A stretch of DNA of 64,000 nucleotides from Cepaea nemoralis (lineage: Eukaryota; Mollusca; Gastropoda; Stylommatophora; Helicidae): NCBI GenBank assembly GCA_014155875.1, contig JACEFZ010013481.1:91001-155000 (forward strand), read 5' to 3'. A program made the translations under genes and the position numbers. The notes below the pieces were generated by a model. The model had not been told where the DNA came from. It worked only from the letters and a program-made list of their open reading frames with translations, and made no database searches. This document shows, in pieces, positions 33,096-47,334 of this stretch (positions are counted from its first letter, which is position 1; every line of letters begins with the position of its first letter).

Positions 33096-36000
33096 GATGT
33101 ATGTTGCCTATCTCTGTGGATGTATGTTGCCTGTCTCTGTGGATGTATGTTGTATGTCTCTGTAGATGTTTGTTGTATGTCTCTGTGGATGTATGTTGTA
33201 TGTCTCTGTGGATGTATGTTGCCTGTCTCTGTGGATGTATGTTGTATGTCTCTGTGGATGTATGTTGCCTGTCTCTGTGGATGTATGTTGTATGTCTCTG
33301 TGGATGTATGTTGCCTGTCTCTGTGGATGTATGTTGCCTGTCTCTGTGGATGTATGTTGCCTGTCTCTCTGGATGTATGTTGCATGTCTCTGTGGATGTA
33401 TGTTTCCTGTCTCTGTGGATGTATGTTGCCTGTCTCTGTGGATGTATGTTGCCTGTCTCTGTGGATGTATGTTGCCTGTCTCTGTGGATGTATGTTGCCT
33501 GTCTCTGTGGATGTATGTTTCCTGTCTCTGTGGGTGTATGTTGTATGTCTCTGTGGATGTATGTTGCCTGTCTCTGTGGATGTATGTTGCCTGTCTCTGT
33601 GGATGTATGTTTCCTGTCTCTGTGGATGTATGTTGCCTGTCTCTGTGGATGTATGTTGCCTGTCTCTGTGGATGTATGTTGCCTGTCTCTGTGGATGTAT
33701 GTTGCCTGTCTCTGTGGATGTATGTTGCATGTCTCTGTGGATGTAGGTTGCCTGCCTCTGTGGATGTATGTTGCCTGTCCTCTGTGGATGTATGTTGCCT
33801 GTCTCTGTGGATGTATGTTGTATGTCTCTGTGGATGTATGTTTGCCTGTCTCTGTGGATGATGTTGCCTGTCTCTGTGGATGTATGTTGCCTGTCTCTGT
33901 GGATGTATGTTGTATGTCTCTGTGGATGTATTGCCTGTCTCTGTGGATGTATGTTGCCTGTCTCTGTGGATGTTGTTGCCTGTCTCTGTGGATGTATGTT
34001 GCCTGTCTCTGTGGATGTATGTTGCCTGTCTCTGTGAATGTATGTGCCTGTCTCTGTGGATGTATGTTGCCTGTCTCTGTGGATGTATGTTTCCTGTCTC
34101 TGTGGATGTATGTTGCCTGTCTCTGGATGTATGTTTGTATGTCTCTGTGGATGTATGTTGCCTGTCTCTGTGATTTACGTTGTATGTCTCTGTGGATTTA
34201 TGTTGTATGTCTCTGTGGATGTATGTTGCCTGTCTCTGTAGATGTATGTTGCTGTCTCTGTGGATGTATGTTGCCTGTCTCTGTGGATGTATGTTGCCTG
34301 TCTCTGTGGATGTATGTTGCCTGTCTCTGTGGATGTATGTTGTATGTCTCTGTGGATGTATGTTGTATGTCTCTGTGGATGTATGTTTCCTGTCTCTGTG
34401 GATGTATGTTGTATGTCTCTGTGGATGTATGTTGCCTGTCTCTGTGGATGTATGTTGCCTGTCTCTGTGGATGTATGTTGCCTGTCTCTGTGGATTTATG
34501 TTGTATGTCTCTGTAGATGTGTGTTGCCTGTCTCTGTGGATGTATGTTGCCTGTCTCTGTGGATGTATGTTGCCTGTCTCTGAGGATGTATGTTGCCTGT
34601 CTCTGTGGATGTATGTTGCATGTCTCTGTGGATGTATGTTGCCTGTCTCTGTGGATGTATGTTGCCTGTCTCTGTGGATGTATGTTGCATGTCTCTGTGG
34701 ATGTATGTTGCCTGTCTCTGTGGATGTATGTTGCCTGTCTCTGTAGATGTATGTTGCATGTCTCTGTGGATGTATGTTGCCTGTCTCTGTGGATGTATGC
34801 TGCCTGTCTCTGTGGATGTATGTTGCCTGTCTCTGTGGATGTATGTTTATTCCTCTGTGGATGTATGTTGCCTGTCCTCTGTGGATTTACGTTGTATGTC
34901 TCTGTGGATTTATGTTGTATGTCCTGTGGATGTATGTTGCCTGTCTCTGTAGATGTATGTTGCCTGTCTCTGTGGATGTATGTGCCTGTCTCTGTGGATG
35001 TATGTTGCCTGTCTCTGTGGATGTATGTTGCCTGTCTCTGTGGATGTATGTTGTATGTCTCTGTGGATGTATGTTGTATGTCTCTGTGGATGTATGTTCC
35101 TGTCTCTGTGGATGTATGTTGTGTGTCTCTGTGATGTATGTTCCTGTCTCTGTGGATGTATGTTGCCTGTCTCTGTGGATGTATGTTGCCTGTCTCTGTG
35201 GATTTATGTTGTATGTCTCTGTAGATGTATGTTGCCTGTCTCTGTGGATGTATGTTGCCTGTCTCTGTGGATGTATGTTGCCTGTCTCTGTGGATGTATG
35301 TTGCCTGTCTCTGTAGATGTATGTTGCCTGTCTCTGTGAATGTATGTTGCCTGTCTCGTGGATGTATGTGCCTGTCTCTGTGGATGTATGTTGCCTGTCT
35401 CTGTGGATGTATGTTTGCCTGTCTCTGTGGATGTATGTTGTATGTCTCTGTGGATGTATGTTGCCTGTCTCTGTGGATTTACGTTGTATGTCTCTGCAGA
35501 TGTATGTTGTATGTCTCTGTTGATGTATGCTGCCTGTCTCTGTGGATGTATGTTGCCTGTCTCTGTGGATGTATGTTGCCTTTTTCTGTGGATGTATGTT
35601 GCCTGTCTCTGTGGATGTATGTTGTATGTTATGTGGATGTATGTTTTATGTCTCTGTGGATGTATGTTTCCTATCTCTGTGGATGTATGTTGTAGTCTCT
35701 GTGGATGTATGTTGCCTGTCTCTGTGGATGTATGTTGCCTGTCTCTGTGGATGTATGTTTCCTGTCTCTGTAGATGTATGTTGCATGTCTCTGTGGATGT
35801 ATGTTGCCTGTCTCTGTGGATGTATGTTGCCTGTCTCTGTGGATGTATGTTGCCTGTCTCTGTGGATGTATGTTGTATTCTCTGTGATGTATGTTTCCTG
35901 TCTCTGTGGATGTATGTTTCCTGTCTCTGTGGTGTATGTTTGCCTGTCTCTGTGGGTGTATGTTGCCTGTCTCTGTGGATGTATGTTTTCTGTCTCTGTG

Positions 36001-39000
36001 GATGTATGTTTTCCTGTCTCTGTGGATGTATGTTGCCTGTCTCTGTGGATGTATGTTTGCCTGTCTCTGTGGATGTATGTTGCATGTCTCTGTGGATGTA
36101 TGTTGCCTGTCTCTGTAGATGTATGTTGCCTGTCTCTGTGGATGTATGTTGCCTGTCTCTGTGGATTGTATGTTGCATGTCTCTGTGGATGTATGTTGCA
36201 TGTCTCTGTGGATGTATGTTGTGTGTCCTCTGTGGATGTATGTTGCCTGTCTCTGTGGATGTATGTTGCCTGTCTCTGTGGATGTATGTTGTATGTCTCT
36301 GTGGATGTATGTTGCCTGTCTCTGTGGATGTATGTTGCCTGTCTCTGTGGATGTATGTTGCCTGTCTCTCTGGATGTATGTTGCATGTCTCTGTGATGTA
36401 TGTTTCTGTCTCTGTGGATGTATGTTGCCTGTCTCTGTGGATGTATGTTGCCTGTCTCTGTGGATGTATGTTGCCTGTCTCTGTGGATGTATGTTGCCTG
36501 TCTCTGTGGATGTATGTTTCCTGTCTCTGTGGGTGTATGTTGTAGTCTCTCTGTGGATGTATGTTGCCTGTCTCTGTGATGTATGTTGCCTGTCTCTGTG
36601 GATGTATGTTTCCTGTCTCTGTGGATGTATGTTGCCTGTCTCTGTGGTGTGTATGTTGCCTTCTCTGTGGATGTATGTTGCCTGTCTCTGTGGATGTATG
36701 TTCCTGTCTCTGTGGATGTATGTTGCATGTCTCTGTGGTGTGTGTTGCCTGTCTCTGTGGATGTATGTTGCCTGTCTCTGTGGATGTATGTTGCCTGTCT
36801 CTGTGGATGTATGTTTTATTTCTCTGTGGATGTATGTTGCCTGTCTCTGTGGATGTATGTTGCCTGTCTCTGTGGATGTATTTGCCTGTCTCTGTGGATG
36901 TATGTTGTATGTCTCTGTGGATGTATGTTGCCTGTCTCTGTGGATGTAATGTTGCCTGTCTCTGTGGATGTATGTTGCCTGTCTCTGTGGATGTATGTTG
37001 CCTGTCTCTGTGGATGTATGGTTGCCTGTCTCTGTGAATGTATGTTGCCTGTCTCTGTGGATGTATGTTGCCTGTCTCTGTGGATGTATTTGCCTGTCTC
37101 TGTGGATGTATGTTGCCTGTCTCTGTGGATGTATGTTGTATGTCTCTGTGGATGTATGTTGCCTGTCTCTGTGGATTTACGTTGTATGTCTCTGTGGATT
37201 TATGTTGTATGTCTCTGTGGATGTATGTTGCCTGTCTCTGTAGATGTATGTTGCCTGTCTCTGTGGATGTATGTTGCCTGTCTCTGTGGATGTATGTTGC
37301 CTGTCTCTGTGGATGTATGTTGCCTGTCTCTGTGGATGTATGTTGTATGTCTCTGTGGATGTATGTTGTATGTCTCTGTGGATGTATGTTTCCTGTCTCT
37401 GTGGATGGATTTATGTTGTATGTCTCTGTAGATGTGTGTTGCCTGTCTCTGTGGATGTATGTTGCCTGTCTCTGTGGATGTATGTTGCCTGTCTCTGAGG
37501 ATGTATGTTGCCTGTCTCTGTAGATGTATGTTGCATGTCTCTGTGGATGTATGTTGCCTGTCTCTGTGGATGTATGTTGCCTGTCTCTGTGGATGTATGT
37601 TGCATGTCTCTGTGGATGATGTTGCCTGTCTCTGTGGATGTATGTTGCCTGTCTCTGTAGATGTATGTTGCATGTCTCTGTGGATGTATGTTGCCTGTCT
37701 CTGTGGATGTATGCTGCATGTCTCTGTGGATGTATGTTGCCTGTCTCTGTGGATGTATGTTGTATGTCTCTGTGGATGTATGTTGCCTGTCTCTGTGGAT
37801 TTACGTTGTATGTCTCTGTGGATTTATGTTGTATGTCTCTGTGGATGTATGTTGCCTGTCTCTGTAGATGTGTTGCCTGTCTCTGTGGATGTATGTTGCC
37901 TGTCTCTGTGGATGTATGTTGCCTGTCTCTGTGGATGTATGTTGCCTGTCTCTGTGGATGTATGTTGTATGTCTCTGTGGATGTATGTTGTATGTCTCTG
38001 TGGATGTATGTTTCCTGTCTCTGTGGATGTATGTTGTGTGTCTCTGTGGATGTATGTTGCCTGTCTCTGTGGATGTATGTTGCCTGTCTCTGTGGATGTA
38101 TGTTGCCTGTCTCTGTGGATTTATGTTGTATGTCTCTGTAGATGTATGTTGCCTGTCTCTGTGGATGTATGTTGCCTGTCTCTGTGGATGTATGTTGCCT
38201 GTCTCTGTAGATGTATGTTGCATGTCTCTGTGGATGTATGTTGCCTGTCTCTGTGGATGTATGCTGCATGTCTCTGTGGATGTATGTTGCATGTCTATGT
38301 GGATGTATGTTGCCTGTCTCTGTGGTTGTATGTTGCCTGTCTCTGTGGATGTATGTTGCCTGTCTCTGTGGATGTATGTTGTATGTCTCTTTGGATGTAT
38401 GTTGCCTGTCTCTGTGGATGTATGTTGTATGTCTCTGTGGATGTATGTTGTATGTCTCTGTGGATGTATGTTGCCTGTCTCTGTGGATGTATGTTGCCTG
38501 TCTCTGTGGATGTATGTTGCCTGTCTCTGTGGATGTATGTTGCATGTCTCTGTGGATGTATGTTGCCTGTCTCTGTGGATGTATGTTGTATGTCTCTGTG
38601 GATGTATGTTGTATGTCTCTGTAGATGTATGTTGTATGTCTCTGTTGATGTATGCTGCCTGTCTCTGTGGATGTATGTTGCCTGTCTCTGTGGATGTATG
38701 TTGCCTGTTTCTGTGGATGTATGTTGCCTGTCTCTGTGGATGTATGTTGTATGTATATGTGGATGTATGTTGTATGTCTCTGTGGATGTATGTTTCCTAT
38801 CTCTGTGGATGTATGTTGTATGTCTCTGTGGATGTATGTTGCCTGTCTCTGTGGATGTATGTTGCCTGTCTCTGTGGATGTATGTTTCCTGTCTCTGTGG
38901 ATGTATGTTGTATGTCTCTGTGGATGTATGTTGCCTGTCTCTGTAGATGTATGTTGCATGTCTCTGTGGATGTATGTTGCCTGTCTCTGTGGATGTATGT

Positions 39001-42000
39001 TGCCTGTCTCTGTGGATGTATGTTGCCTGTCTCTGTGGATGTATGTTGTATGTCTCTGTGGATGTATGTTTCCTGTCTCTGTGGATGTATGTTTCCTGTC
39101 TCTGTGGGTGTATGTTGCCTGTCTCTGTGGGTGTATGTTGCCTGTCTCTGTGGATGTATGTTTTCTGTCTCTGTGGATGTATGTTTCCTGTCTCTGTGGA
39201 TGTATGTTGCCTGTCTCTGTGGATGTATGTTGCCTGTCTCTGTGGATGTATGTTGCATGTCTCTGTGGATGTATGTTGCCTGTCTCTGTAGATGTATGTT
39301 GCCTGTCTCTGTGGATGTATGTTGCCTGTCTCTGTGGATGTATGTTGCATGTCTCTGTGGATGTATGTTGCATGTCTCTGTGGATGTAGTTGTATGTCTC
39401 TGTGGATGTATGTTGCCTGTCTCTGTGGATGTATGTTTGTATGTCTCTGTGGATGTATGTTGCCTGTCTCTGTGATGTATGTTGCATGTCTCTGTGGATG
39501 TATGTTGCCTGTCTCTGTGGATGTATGTTGCCTGTCTCTGTGGATGTATGTTGCCTGTCTCTGTGGATGTATGTTGCATGTCTCTGTGGATGTATGTTGC
39601 CTGTCTCTGTGGATGTATGTTGTATGTCTCTGTGGATGTATGTTGCCTGTCTCTGTGGATGTATGTTGCCTGTCTCTGTGGATGTATGTTGTATGACTCT
39701 GTGGATGTATTGTGCCTGCTCCTGTGGATGTTGTGTCGTCTCTGTGGATGTATGTTGCCTGTTTCTGTGGATGTATGTTGCCTGTCTCTGTGGATGTATG
39801 TTGCATGTCTCTGTGGATGTATGTTGCCTGTCTCTGTGGATGTATGTTGCCTGTCTCTGTGGATGTATGTTGCCTTCTCTGTGGATGTATGTTGCCTGTC
39901 TCTGTGATCTATGTTGTATGTCTCTGTGGATGTATGTTGCCTGTCTCTGTTGATGTATGTTGCATGTCTCTGTGGATGTATGTTGCCTGTCTCTGTGGAT
40001 GTATGTTGTATGTCTCTGTGGATGTATGTTGCCTGTCTCTGTGGATGTATGTTGCCTGTCTCTGTGGATGTATGTTGCCTGTCTCTGTGGATGTATGTTG
40101 TATGTCTCTGTGGATGTATGTTGCCTGTCTCTGTGGATGTATGTTGCCTGTCTCTGTGGATGTATGTTGCCTGTCTCTGTGGATGTATGTTGCCTGTCTC
40201 TGTGGATGTATGTTGCCTGTCTCTGTGGATGTATGTTGCCTGTCTCTGTGGATGTATGTTGCCTGTCTCTGTGGATGTATGTTGTATGTCTCTGTGGATG
40301 TATGTTGCCTGTCTCTGTGGATTTACGTTGTATGTCTCTGTGGATTTATGTTGTATGTCTCTGTGGATGTATGTTGCCTGTCTCTGTAGATGTATGTTGC
40401 CTGTCTCTGTGGATGTATGTTGCCTGTCTCTGTGGATGTATGTTGCCTGTCTCTGTGGATGTATGTTGCCTGTCTCTGTGGATGTATGTTGTATGTCTCT
40501 GTGGATGTATGTTGTATGTCTCTGTGGATGTATGTTTCCTGTCTCTGTGGATGTATGTTGTATGTCTCTGTGGATGTATGTTGCCTGTCTCTGTGGATGT
40601 ATGTTGTCTGTCTCTGTGGATGTATGTTGTATGTCTCTGTGGATTTATGTTGTATGTCTCTGTAGATGTATGTTGCCTGTCTCTGTGGATGTATGTTGCC
40701 TGTCTCTGTGGATGTATGATGCCTGTCTCTGTGCATGTATGTTGCCTGTCTCTGTGGATGTATGTTGCCTGTCTCTGTGGATGTATGTTGCCTGTCTCTG
40801 TGGATGTATGTTGCATGTCTCTGTGGATGTATGTTGCCTGTCTCTGTGGATGTATGTTGCCTGTCTCTGTAGATGTATGTTGCATGTCTCTGTGGATGTA
40901 TGTTGCCTGTCTCTGTGGATGTATGTTGCATGTCTCTGTGGATGTATGTTGCATGTCTATGTGGATGTATGTTGCCTGTCTCTGTGGTTGTATGTTGCCT
41001 GTCTCTGTGGATGTATGTTGCTGTCTCTGTGGATGTATGTTGCATGTCTCTGTGGATGTATGTTGCCTGTCTCTGTGGATGTATGTTGTACTGTCTCTGT
41101 GGATGTATGTTGCATGTCTCTGTGGATGTATGTTGCCTGTCTCTGTGATGTATGTTGCCTGTCTCTGTGGATGTATGTTGCCTGTCTCTGTGGATGTATG
41201 TTGCATGTCTCTGTGGAGTATGTTGCCTGTCTCTGTGGATGTATGTTGATGTCTCTGTGGATGTAGTTGCCTGTCCTTGTGGATGTATGTTGTATGTCTC
41301 TGTAGATGTATGTTGCCTGTCTCTGTGGATGTATGTTGCTGTCTCGTGGGATGTATGTTGCCTGTCTCTGTGGATGTATGTTGCCTGTACCTCTGTGGAT
41401 GTATGTTGCCTGTCTCTGTGGATGTATGTTGCCTGTCTCTGTGGATGTATGTTGCATGTCTCTGTGGATGTATGTTGTATGTCTCTGTGGATGTATGTTG
41501 CCTGTCTCTAGTGGCTATACGTCGTCATGTCTCTGTGGATTTATGTTGTATGTCTCTGTGGATGTATGTTGCCTTCTCTGTGGATGTATGTTGCCTGTCT
41601 CTGTGGATGTATGTTTCCTGTCTCTGTGGATGTATGTTGGATGTCTCTGTGGATGTATGTTGCCTGTCTCTGTAGATGTATGTTGCATGTCTCTGTGGAT
41701 GTATGTTGCCTGTCTCTGTGGTGTATGTTTGCCTGTCTCTGTGGATGTATGTTGCCTAGTCTCTTGGGATGTATGTTGTATGTCTCTGTGGATGTATGTT
41801 TCCTGTCTCTGTGGATGTATGTTGTCCTGTCTCTGTGGGTGTATGTTGCCTGTCTCTGTGGATGTATGTTGCCTGTCTCTGTGGATGTATGTTTCCTGTC
41901 TCTGTGGATGTATGTTTCCTGTCTCTGTGGATGTATGTTTCCTGTCTCTGTGGATGTATGTTGCCTGTCTCTGTGGATGTATGTTGCCTGTCTCTGTGGA

Positions 42001-45000
42001 TGTATGTTGCCTGTCTCTGTGGATGTATGTTGCATGTCTCTGTGGATGTATGTTGCCTGTCTCTGTAGATGTATGTTGCCTGTCTCTGTGGATGTATGTT
42101 GCCTGTCTCTGTGGATGTATGTTGCATGTCTCTGTGGATGTATGTTGCATGTCTATGTGGATGTATGTTGCCTGTCTCTGTGGATATATGTTGTATGTCT
42201 CTGTGGATGTATGTTGCCTGTCTCTGTGGATGTATGTTGCATGTCTCTGTGGATGTATGTTGCCTGTCTCTGTGGATGTATGTTGCCTGTCTCTGTGAAT
42301 GTATGTTGCCTGTCTCTGTGGATGTATGTTGCATGTCTCTGTGGATGTATGTTGCCTGTCTCTGTGGATGTATGTTGTATGTCTCTGTGGATGTATGTTG
42401 CCTGTCTCTGTGGATTTACGTTGTATGTCTCTGTGGATTTATGTTGTATGTCTCTGTGGATGTATGTTGCCTGTCTCTGTAGATGTATGTTGCCTGTCTC
42501 TGTGGATGTATGTTGCCTGTCTCTGTGGATGTATGTTGTATGTCTCTGTGGATGTATGTTGTATGTCTTTGTGGATGTATGTTTCCTGTCTCTGTGGATG
42601 TATGTTGTATGTCTCTGTGGATGTATGTTGCCTGTCTCTGTGGATGTATGTTGCCTGTCTCTGTGGATGTATGTTTCCTGTCTCTGTGGATTTTTGTTGT
42701 ATGTCTCTGTGGATGTATGTTGCCTGTCTCTGTAGATGTATGTTGCTTGTCTCTGTGGATGTATGTTGCCTGTCTCTGTGGATGTATGTTGCCTGTCTCT
42801 GTGGATGTATGCTGCCTGTCTCTGTGGATGTATGTTGTATGTCTCTGTGGATGTATGTTTCCTGTCTCTGTGGATGTATGTTTCCTGTCTCTGTGGGTGT
42901 ATGTTGCCTGTCTCTGTGGGTGTATGTTGCCTGTCTCTGTGGATGTATGTTGCCTGTCTCTGTGGATGTATGTTTCCTGTCTCTGTGGATGTATGTTTCC
43001 TGTCTCTGTGGATGTATGTTGCCTGTCTCTGTGGATGTATGTTGCCTGTCTCTGTGGATGTATGTTGCCTGTCTCTGTGGATGTATGTTGCATGTCTCTG
43101 TGGATGTATGTTGCCTGTCTCTGTAGATGTATGTTTGCCTGTCTCTGTGGATGTATGTTGCCTGTCTCTGTGGATGTATGTTGCATGTCTCTGTGGATGT
43201 ATGTTGCCTGTCTCTGTGGATGTATGTTGCCTGTCTCTGTGGATGTATGTTGTATGTCTCTGTGGATGTATGTTGCCTGTCTCTGTGGATGTATGTTGCA
43301 TGTCTCTGTGGATGTATGTTGCCTGTCTCTGTGGATGTATGTTGCCTGTCTCTGTGAATGTATGTTGCCTGTCTCTGTGGATGTATGTTGCATGTCTCTG
43401 TGGATGTATGTTGCCTGTCTCTGTGGATGTATGTTGTATGTCTCTGTGGATGTATGTTGCCTGTCTCTGTGGATGTATGTTGCCTGTCTCTGTGGATGTA
43501 TGTTGTATGACTCTGTGGATGTATGTTGCCTGTCTCTGTGGATGTATGTTGCCTGTTTCTGTGGATGTATGTTGCCTGTCTCTGTGGATGTATGTTGCAA
43601 GTCTCTGTGGATGTATGTTGCCTGTCTCTGTGGATGTATGTTGCCTGTCTCTGTGGATGTATGTTGCCTGTCTCTGTGGATGTATGTTGCCTGTCTCTGT
43701 GGATCTATGTTGTATGTCTCTGTGGATGTATGTTGCCTGTCTCTGTGGATGTATGTTGCCTGTCTCTGTGGATGTATGTTGCCTGTCTCTGTGGATGTAT
43801 GTTTCCTGTCTCTGTGGATGTATGTTGCCTGTCTCTGTGGATGTATGTTGCCTGTCTCTGTGGATGTATGTTGCCTATCTCTGTGGATGTATGTTGTATG
43901 TCTCTGTGGATGTATGTTGCCTGTCTCTGTGGATGTATGTTGCCTGTCTCTGTGGATGTATGTTGCCTGTCTCTGTGGATGTATGTTGCCTGTCTCTGTG
44001 GATGTATGATGCCTGTCTCTGTGGATGTATGTTGCCTGTCTCTGTGGATGTATGTTGCCTGTCTCTGTGGATGTATGTCGTATGTCTCTGTGGATGTATG
44101 TTGCCTGTCTCTGTGGATTTACGTTGTATGTCTCTGTGGATTTATGTTGTATGTCTCTGTGGATGTATGTTGCCTGTCTCTGTAGATGTATGTTGCTGTC
44201 TCTGTGGATGTATGTTGCCTGTCTCTGTGGATGTATGTTGCCTGTCTCTGTGGATGTATGTTGCCTGTCTCTGTGGATGTATGTTGTATGTCTCTGTGGA
44301 TGTATGTTGTATGTCTCTGTGGATGTATGTTTCCTGTCTCTGTGGATGTATGTTGTATGTCTCTGTGGATGTATGTTGCCTGTCTCTGTGGATGTATGTT
44401 GTCTGTCTCTGTGGATGTATGTTTGTATGTCTCTGTGGATTTATGTTGTATGTCTCTGTAGGATGTATGTTGCCTGTCTCTGTGGATGTATGTTGCCTGT
44501 CTCTGTGGATGTATGTTGCATGTCTCTGTGGATGTATGTTGCCTGTCTCTGTGGATGTATGTTGCCTGTCTCTGTGGATGTATGTTGCCTGTCTCTGTGG
44601 ATGTATGTTGCATTGTCTCTGTGATGTATGTTGCCTGTCTCTGTGGATGTATGTTGCATGTCTCTGGGGATGTATGTTGCCTGGTCTCTGTGGATGTATG
44701 TTGTAGGTCTCTGTGGGATGGTATGTTGCATGTCTATGTGGATATATGTTGCCTGTCTCTGTGGTTGTAATGTTGCCTGTCTCTGTGGATGTATGTTGTA
44801 TGTCTCTGTGGATGTATGTTGTATGTCTCTGTGGATGTATGTTGCCTCTCTCTGTGGATGTATGTTGCCTGTCTCTGTGGATGTATGTTGCCTGTCTCTG
44901 TGGATGTATGTTGCATGTCTCTGTGGATGTATGTTGCCTGTCTCTGTGGATGTATGTTGTATGTCTCTGTGGATGTATGTTGTATGTCTCTGTAGATTTA

Positions 45001-46915
45001 TGTTGTATGTCTCTGTAGATGTATGCTGCCTGTCTCTGTGGATGTATGTTGCCTGTCTCTGTGGATGTATGTTGCCTGTTTCTGTGGATGTATGTTGCCT
45101 GTCTCTGTGGATGTATGTTGTATGTATATGTGGATGTATGTTGTATGTCTCTGTGGATGTATGTTTCCTGTCTCTGTGGATGTATGTTGTATGTCTCTGT
45201 GGATGTATGTTGCCTGTCTCTGTGGATGTATGTTGCCTGTCTCTGTGGATGTATGTTTCCTGTCTCTGTGGATTTATGTTGTATGTCTCTGTGGATGTAT
45301 GTTGCCTGTCTCTGTGGATGTATGTTGCCTGTCTCTGTGGATGTATGTTGCCTGTCTCTGTGGATGTATGTTGCCTGTCTCTGTGGATGTATGTTGCCTG
45401 TCTCTGTGGATGTATGTTGTATGTCTCTGTGGGTGTATGTTGCCTGTCTCTGTGGATGTATGTTTCCTGTCTCTGTGGGTGTATGTTGCCTGTCTCTGTG
45501 GGTGTATGTTGCCTGTCTCTGTGGATGTATGTTTCCTGTCTCTGTGGATGTATGTTTCCTGTCTCTGTGGATGTATGTTGCCTGTCTCTGTAGATGTATG
45601 TTGCCTGTCTCTGTGGATGTATGTTGCCTGTCTCTGTGGATGTATGTTGCATGTCTCTGTGGATGTATGTTGCCTGTCTCTGTGGATGTATGTTGCCTGT
45701 CTCTGTGGATGTATGTTGTATGTCTCTGTGGATGTATGTTGCCTGTCTCTGTGGATGTATGTTGCATGTCTCTGTGGATGTATGTTGCCTGTCTCTGTGG
45801 ATGTATGTTGCCTGTCTCTGTGAATGTATGTTGCCTGTCTCTGTGGATGTATGTTGCATGTCTCTGTGGATGTATGTTGCCTGTCTCTGTGGATGTATGT
45901 TGTATGTCTCTGTGGATGTATGTTGCCTGTCTCTGTGGATGTATGTTGCCTGTCTCTGTGGATGTATGTTGTATGACTCTGTGGATGTATGTTGTATGAC
46001 TCTGTGGATGTATGTTGTCTGTCTCTGTGGATGTATGTTGCCTGTCTCTGTGGATGTATGTTGTATGTCTCTGTGGATGTATGTTTCCTGTCTCTGTGGA
46101 TGTATGTTGTATGCCTCTGTGGATGTATGTTGCCTGTCTCTGTGGATGTATGTTACCTGTCTCTTGACGTATGTTGCCTGTCTCTGTGGACGTATGTTGC
46201 CTGTCTCTGTGGACGTACGTTGCCTGTCTCTGTGGACGTATGTTGCCTGTCTCTGTGGACGTATGTTGCCTGTCTCTGTGGACGTATGTTGCCTGTCTCT
46301 GTGGACGTATGTTGTATGACTCTGTGGGCGTATGTTGTATGACTCTGTGGACGTATGTTGTATGACTCTGTGGACGTATGTTGTATGACTCTGTGGACGT
46401 ATGTTGTATGACTCTGTGGATGTATGTTGCCTGTCTCTGTGGATGTATGTTGCCTGTCTCTGTGGATGTATGTTGCCTGTCTCTGTGGATGTATTCTGCC
46501 TGTCTCTGTGGGTGTATGTTGCCTGTCTCTGTGGATGTATGTTGCCTGTCTCTGTGGATGTATGTTGCCTGTCTCTGTGGATGTATGTTGCTTGTCTCTG
46601 TTGATGTATGTTGCCTGTCTCTGTGGATATATGTTGCCTGTCTCTGTGGATGTATGTTGCCTGTCTCTGTGGATGTATGTTGCCTGTCTCTGTGGATGTA
46701 TGTTGCCTGTCTCTGTGGATGTATGTTGCATGTCTCTGTGGATGTATGTTGCCTGTCTCTGTGGATGTATGTTGCCTGTCTCTGTGGATGTATGTTGCCT
46801 GTCTCTGTGGATGTATGTTGCATGTCTCTGTGGACGTATCTTGCTTGTCTCTGTGGACGTATGTTGTCTGTCTCTGTGGACGTATGGTGTATGTCTCTGG
46901 AGGTATGTTGCATGT
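33096..46915. repeat. 23-bp minisatellite of about 600 units filling intron 2
   Basis: The unit is TGTATGTTGCCTGTCTC plus TGTGGA. The main variants are TTGTATG, TTGCATG, TTTCCTG, GTAGATG and GGATTTACG. The array starts about 22 bases after the exon 2 donor and runs 13.8 kb. The unit has no stop on either strand in most frames, so frames up to 1427 codons occur with a 23-residue period; indels break them irregularly. A marker block containing GGATTTACGTTG recurs at about 37180, 37800, 40320, 42415 and 44115, pointing to segmental duplications inside the array. At 46165-46410 a local sub-array uses GGACGTATG and GACTCTGTGG. Confidence 0.97.
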
Positions 46916-47226
46916 CTCAGTGGATGTATTTTGTATGTATCGGTTGATTTGTACTGTCTGTGTATGTATATAGATTTATGTTGTCACAACATGAGCTTCA
47001 ACATCTTCCACCTCCTCCTCCACCCCTTATTCTTCTGCTTCCGTTTCCTCTTCTCCTCCCATTTCTCTATCCCTCGTTACTACTTCTTGTAATATATGTG
47101 TAGGTGTGTGTAATTATGTGTGTATGTGCATATGTATGCACGCACGCACATAGGAATGCATGTATGCACGCAGGTATGTATGTAAGTATGCGTGTGTTTG
47201 GGTGCATGAGGGCATGTGTCTGTATG
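46916..47226. other. End of intron 2 between array and exon 3
   Basis: Degenerate array tail, then a pyrimidine-rich block (about 47000-47085: CTTCCACCTCCTCCTCC and similar), then GT/AT-rich DNA with GCACGCACGCAC. No gene is seen. The pyrimidine block is 230-300 bases before the acceptor, too far to be its tract. Confidence 0.6.
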
Positions 47227-47334
47227 TTTCATGCTGTGTTTATTGTCCATCTGGCAGGCAGTCTCCCTGGCATGTGTGTGTATGTCGTTTCATGCTGTGT
47301 TTATTGTCCATCTGGCAGGCAGTCTCCCTGGCAT
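47227..47334. repeat. Exact 47-bp direct duplication across the exon 3 acceptor
   Basis: Bases 47227-47273 recur identically at 47288-47334 (offset 61). Each copy holds TTTATTGTCCATCTGGCAG, the splice acceptor, and the first bases of exon 3 (GCAGTCTCCCTGGCAT). The upstream copy is therefore a second potential acceptor. Its use would add 61 bases and shift the frame. Confidence 0.93.

Noticed and set aside
35204..39487. A minus-strand open frame of 1427 codons with a His/Thr-rich 23-residue period
   Set aside because: It is a translation of the 23-bp minisatellite. All frames on both strands are similarly open, the period is not a multiple of three, and frames break at random indels. Nothing supports a protein.
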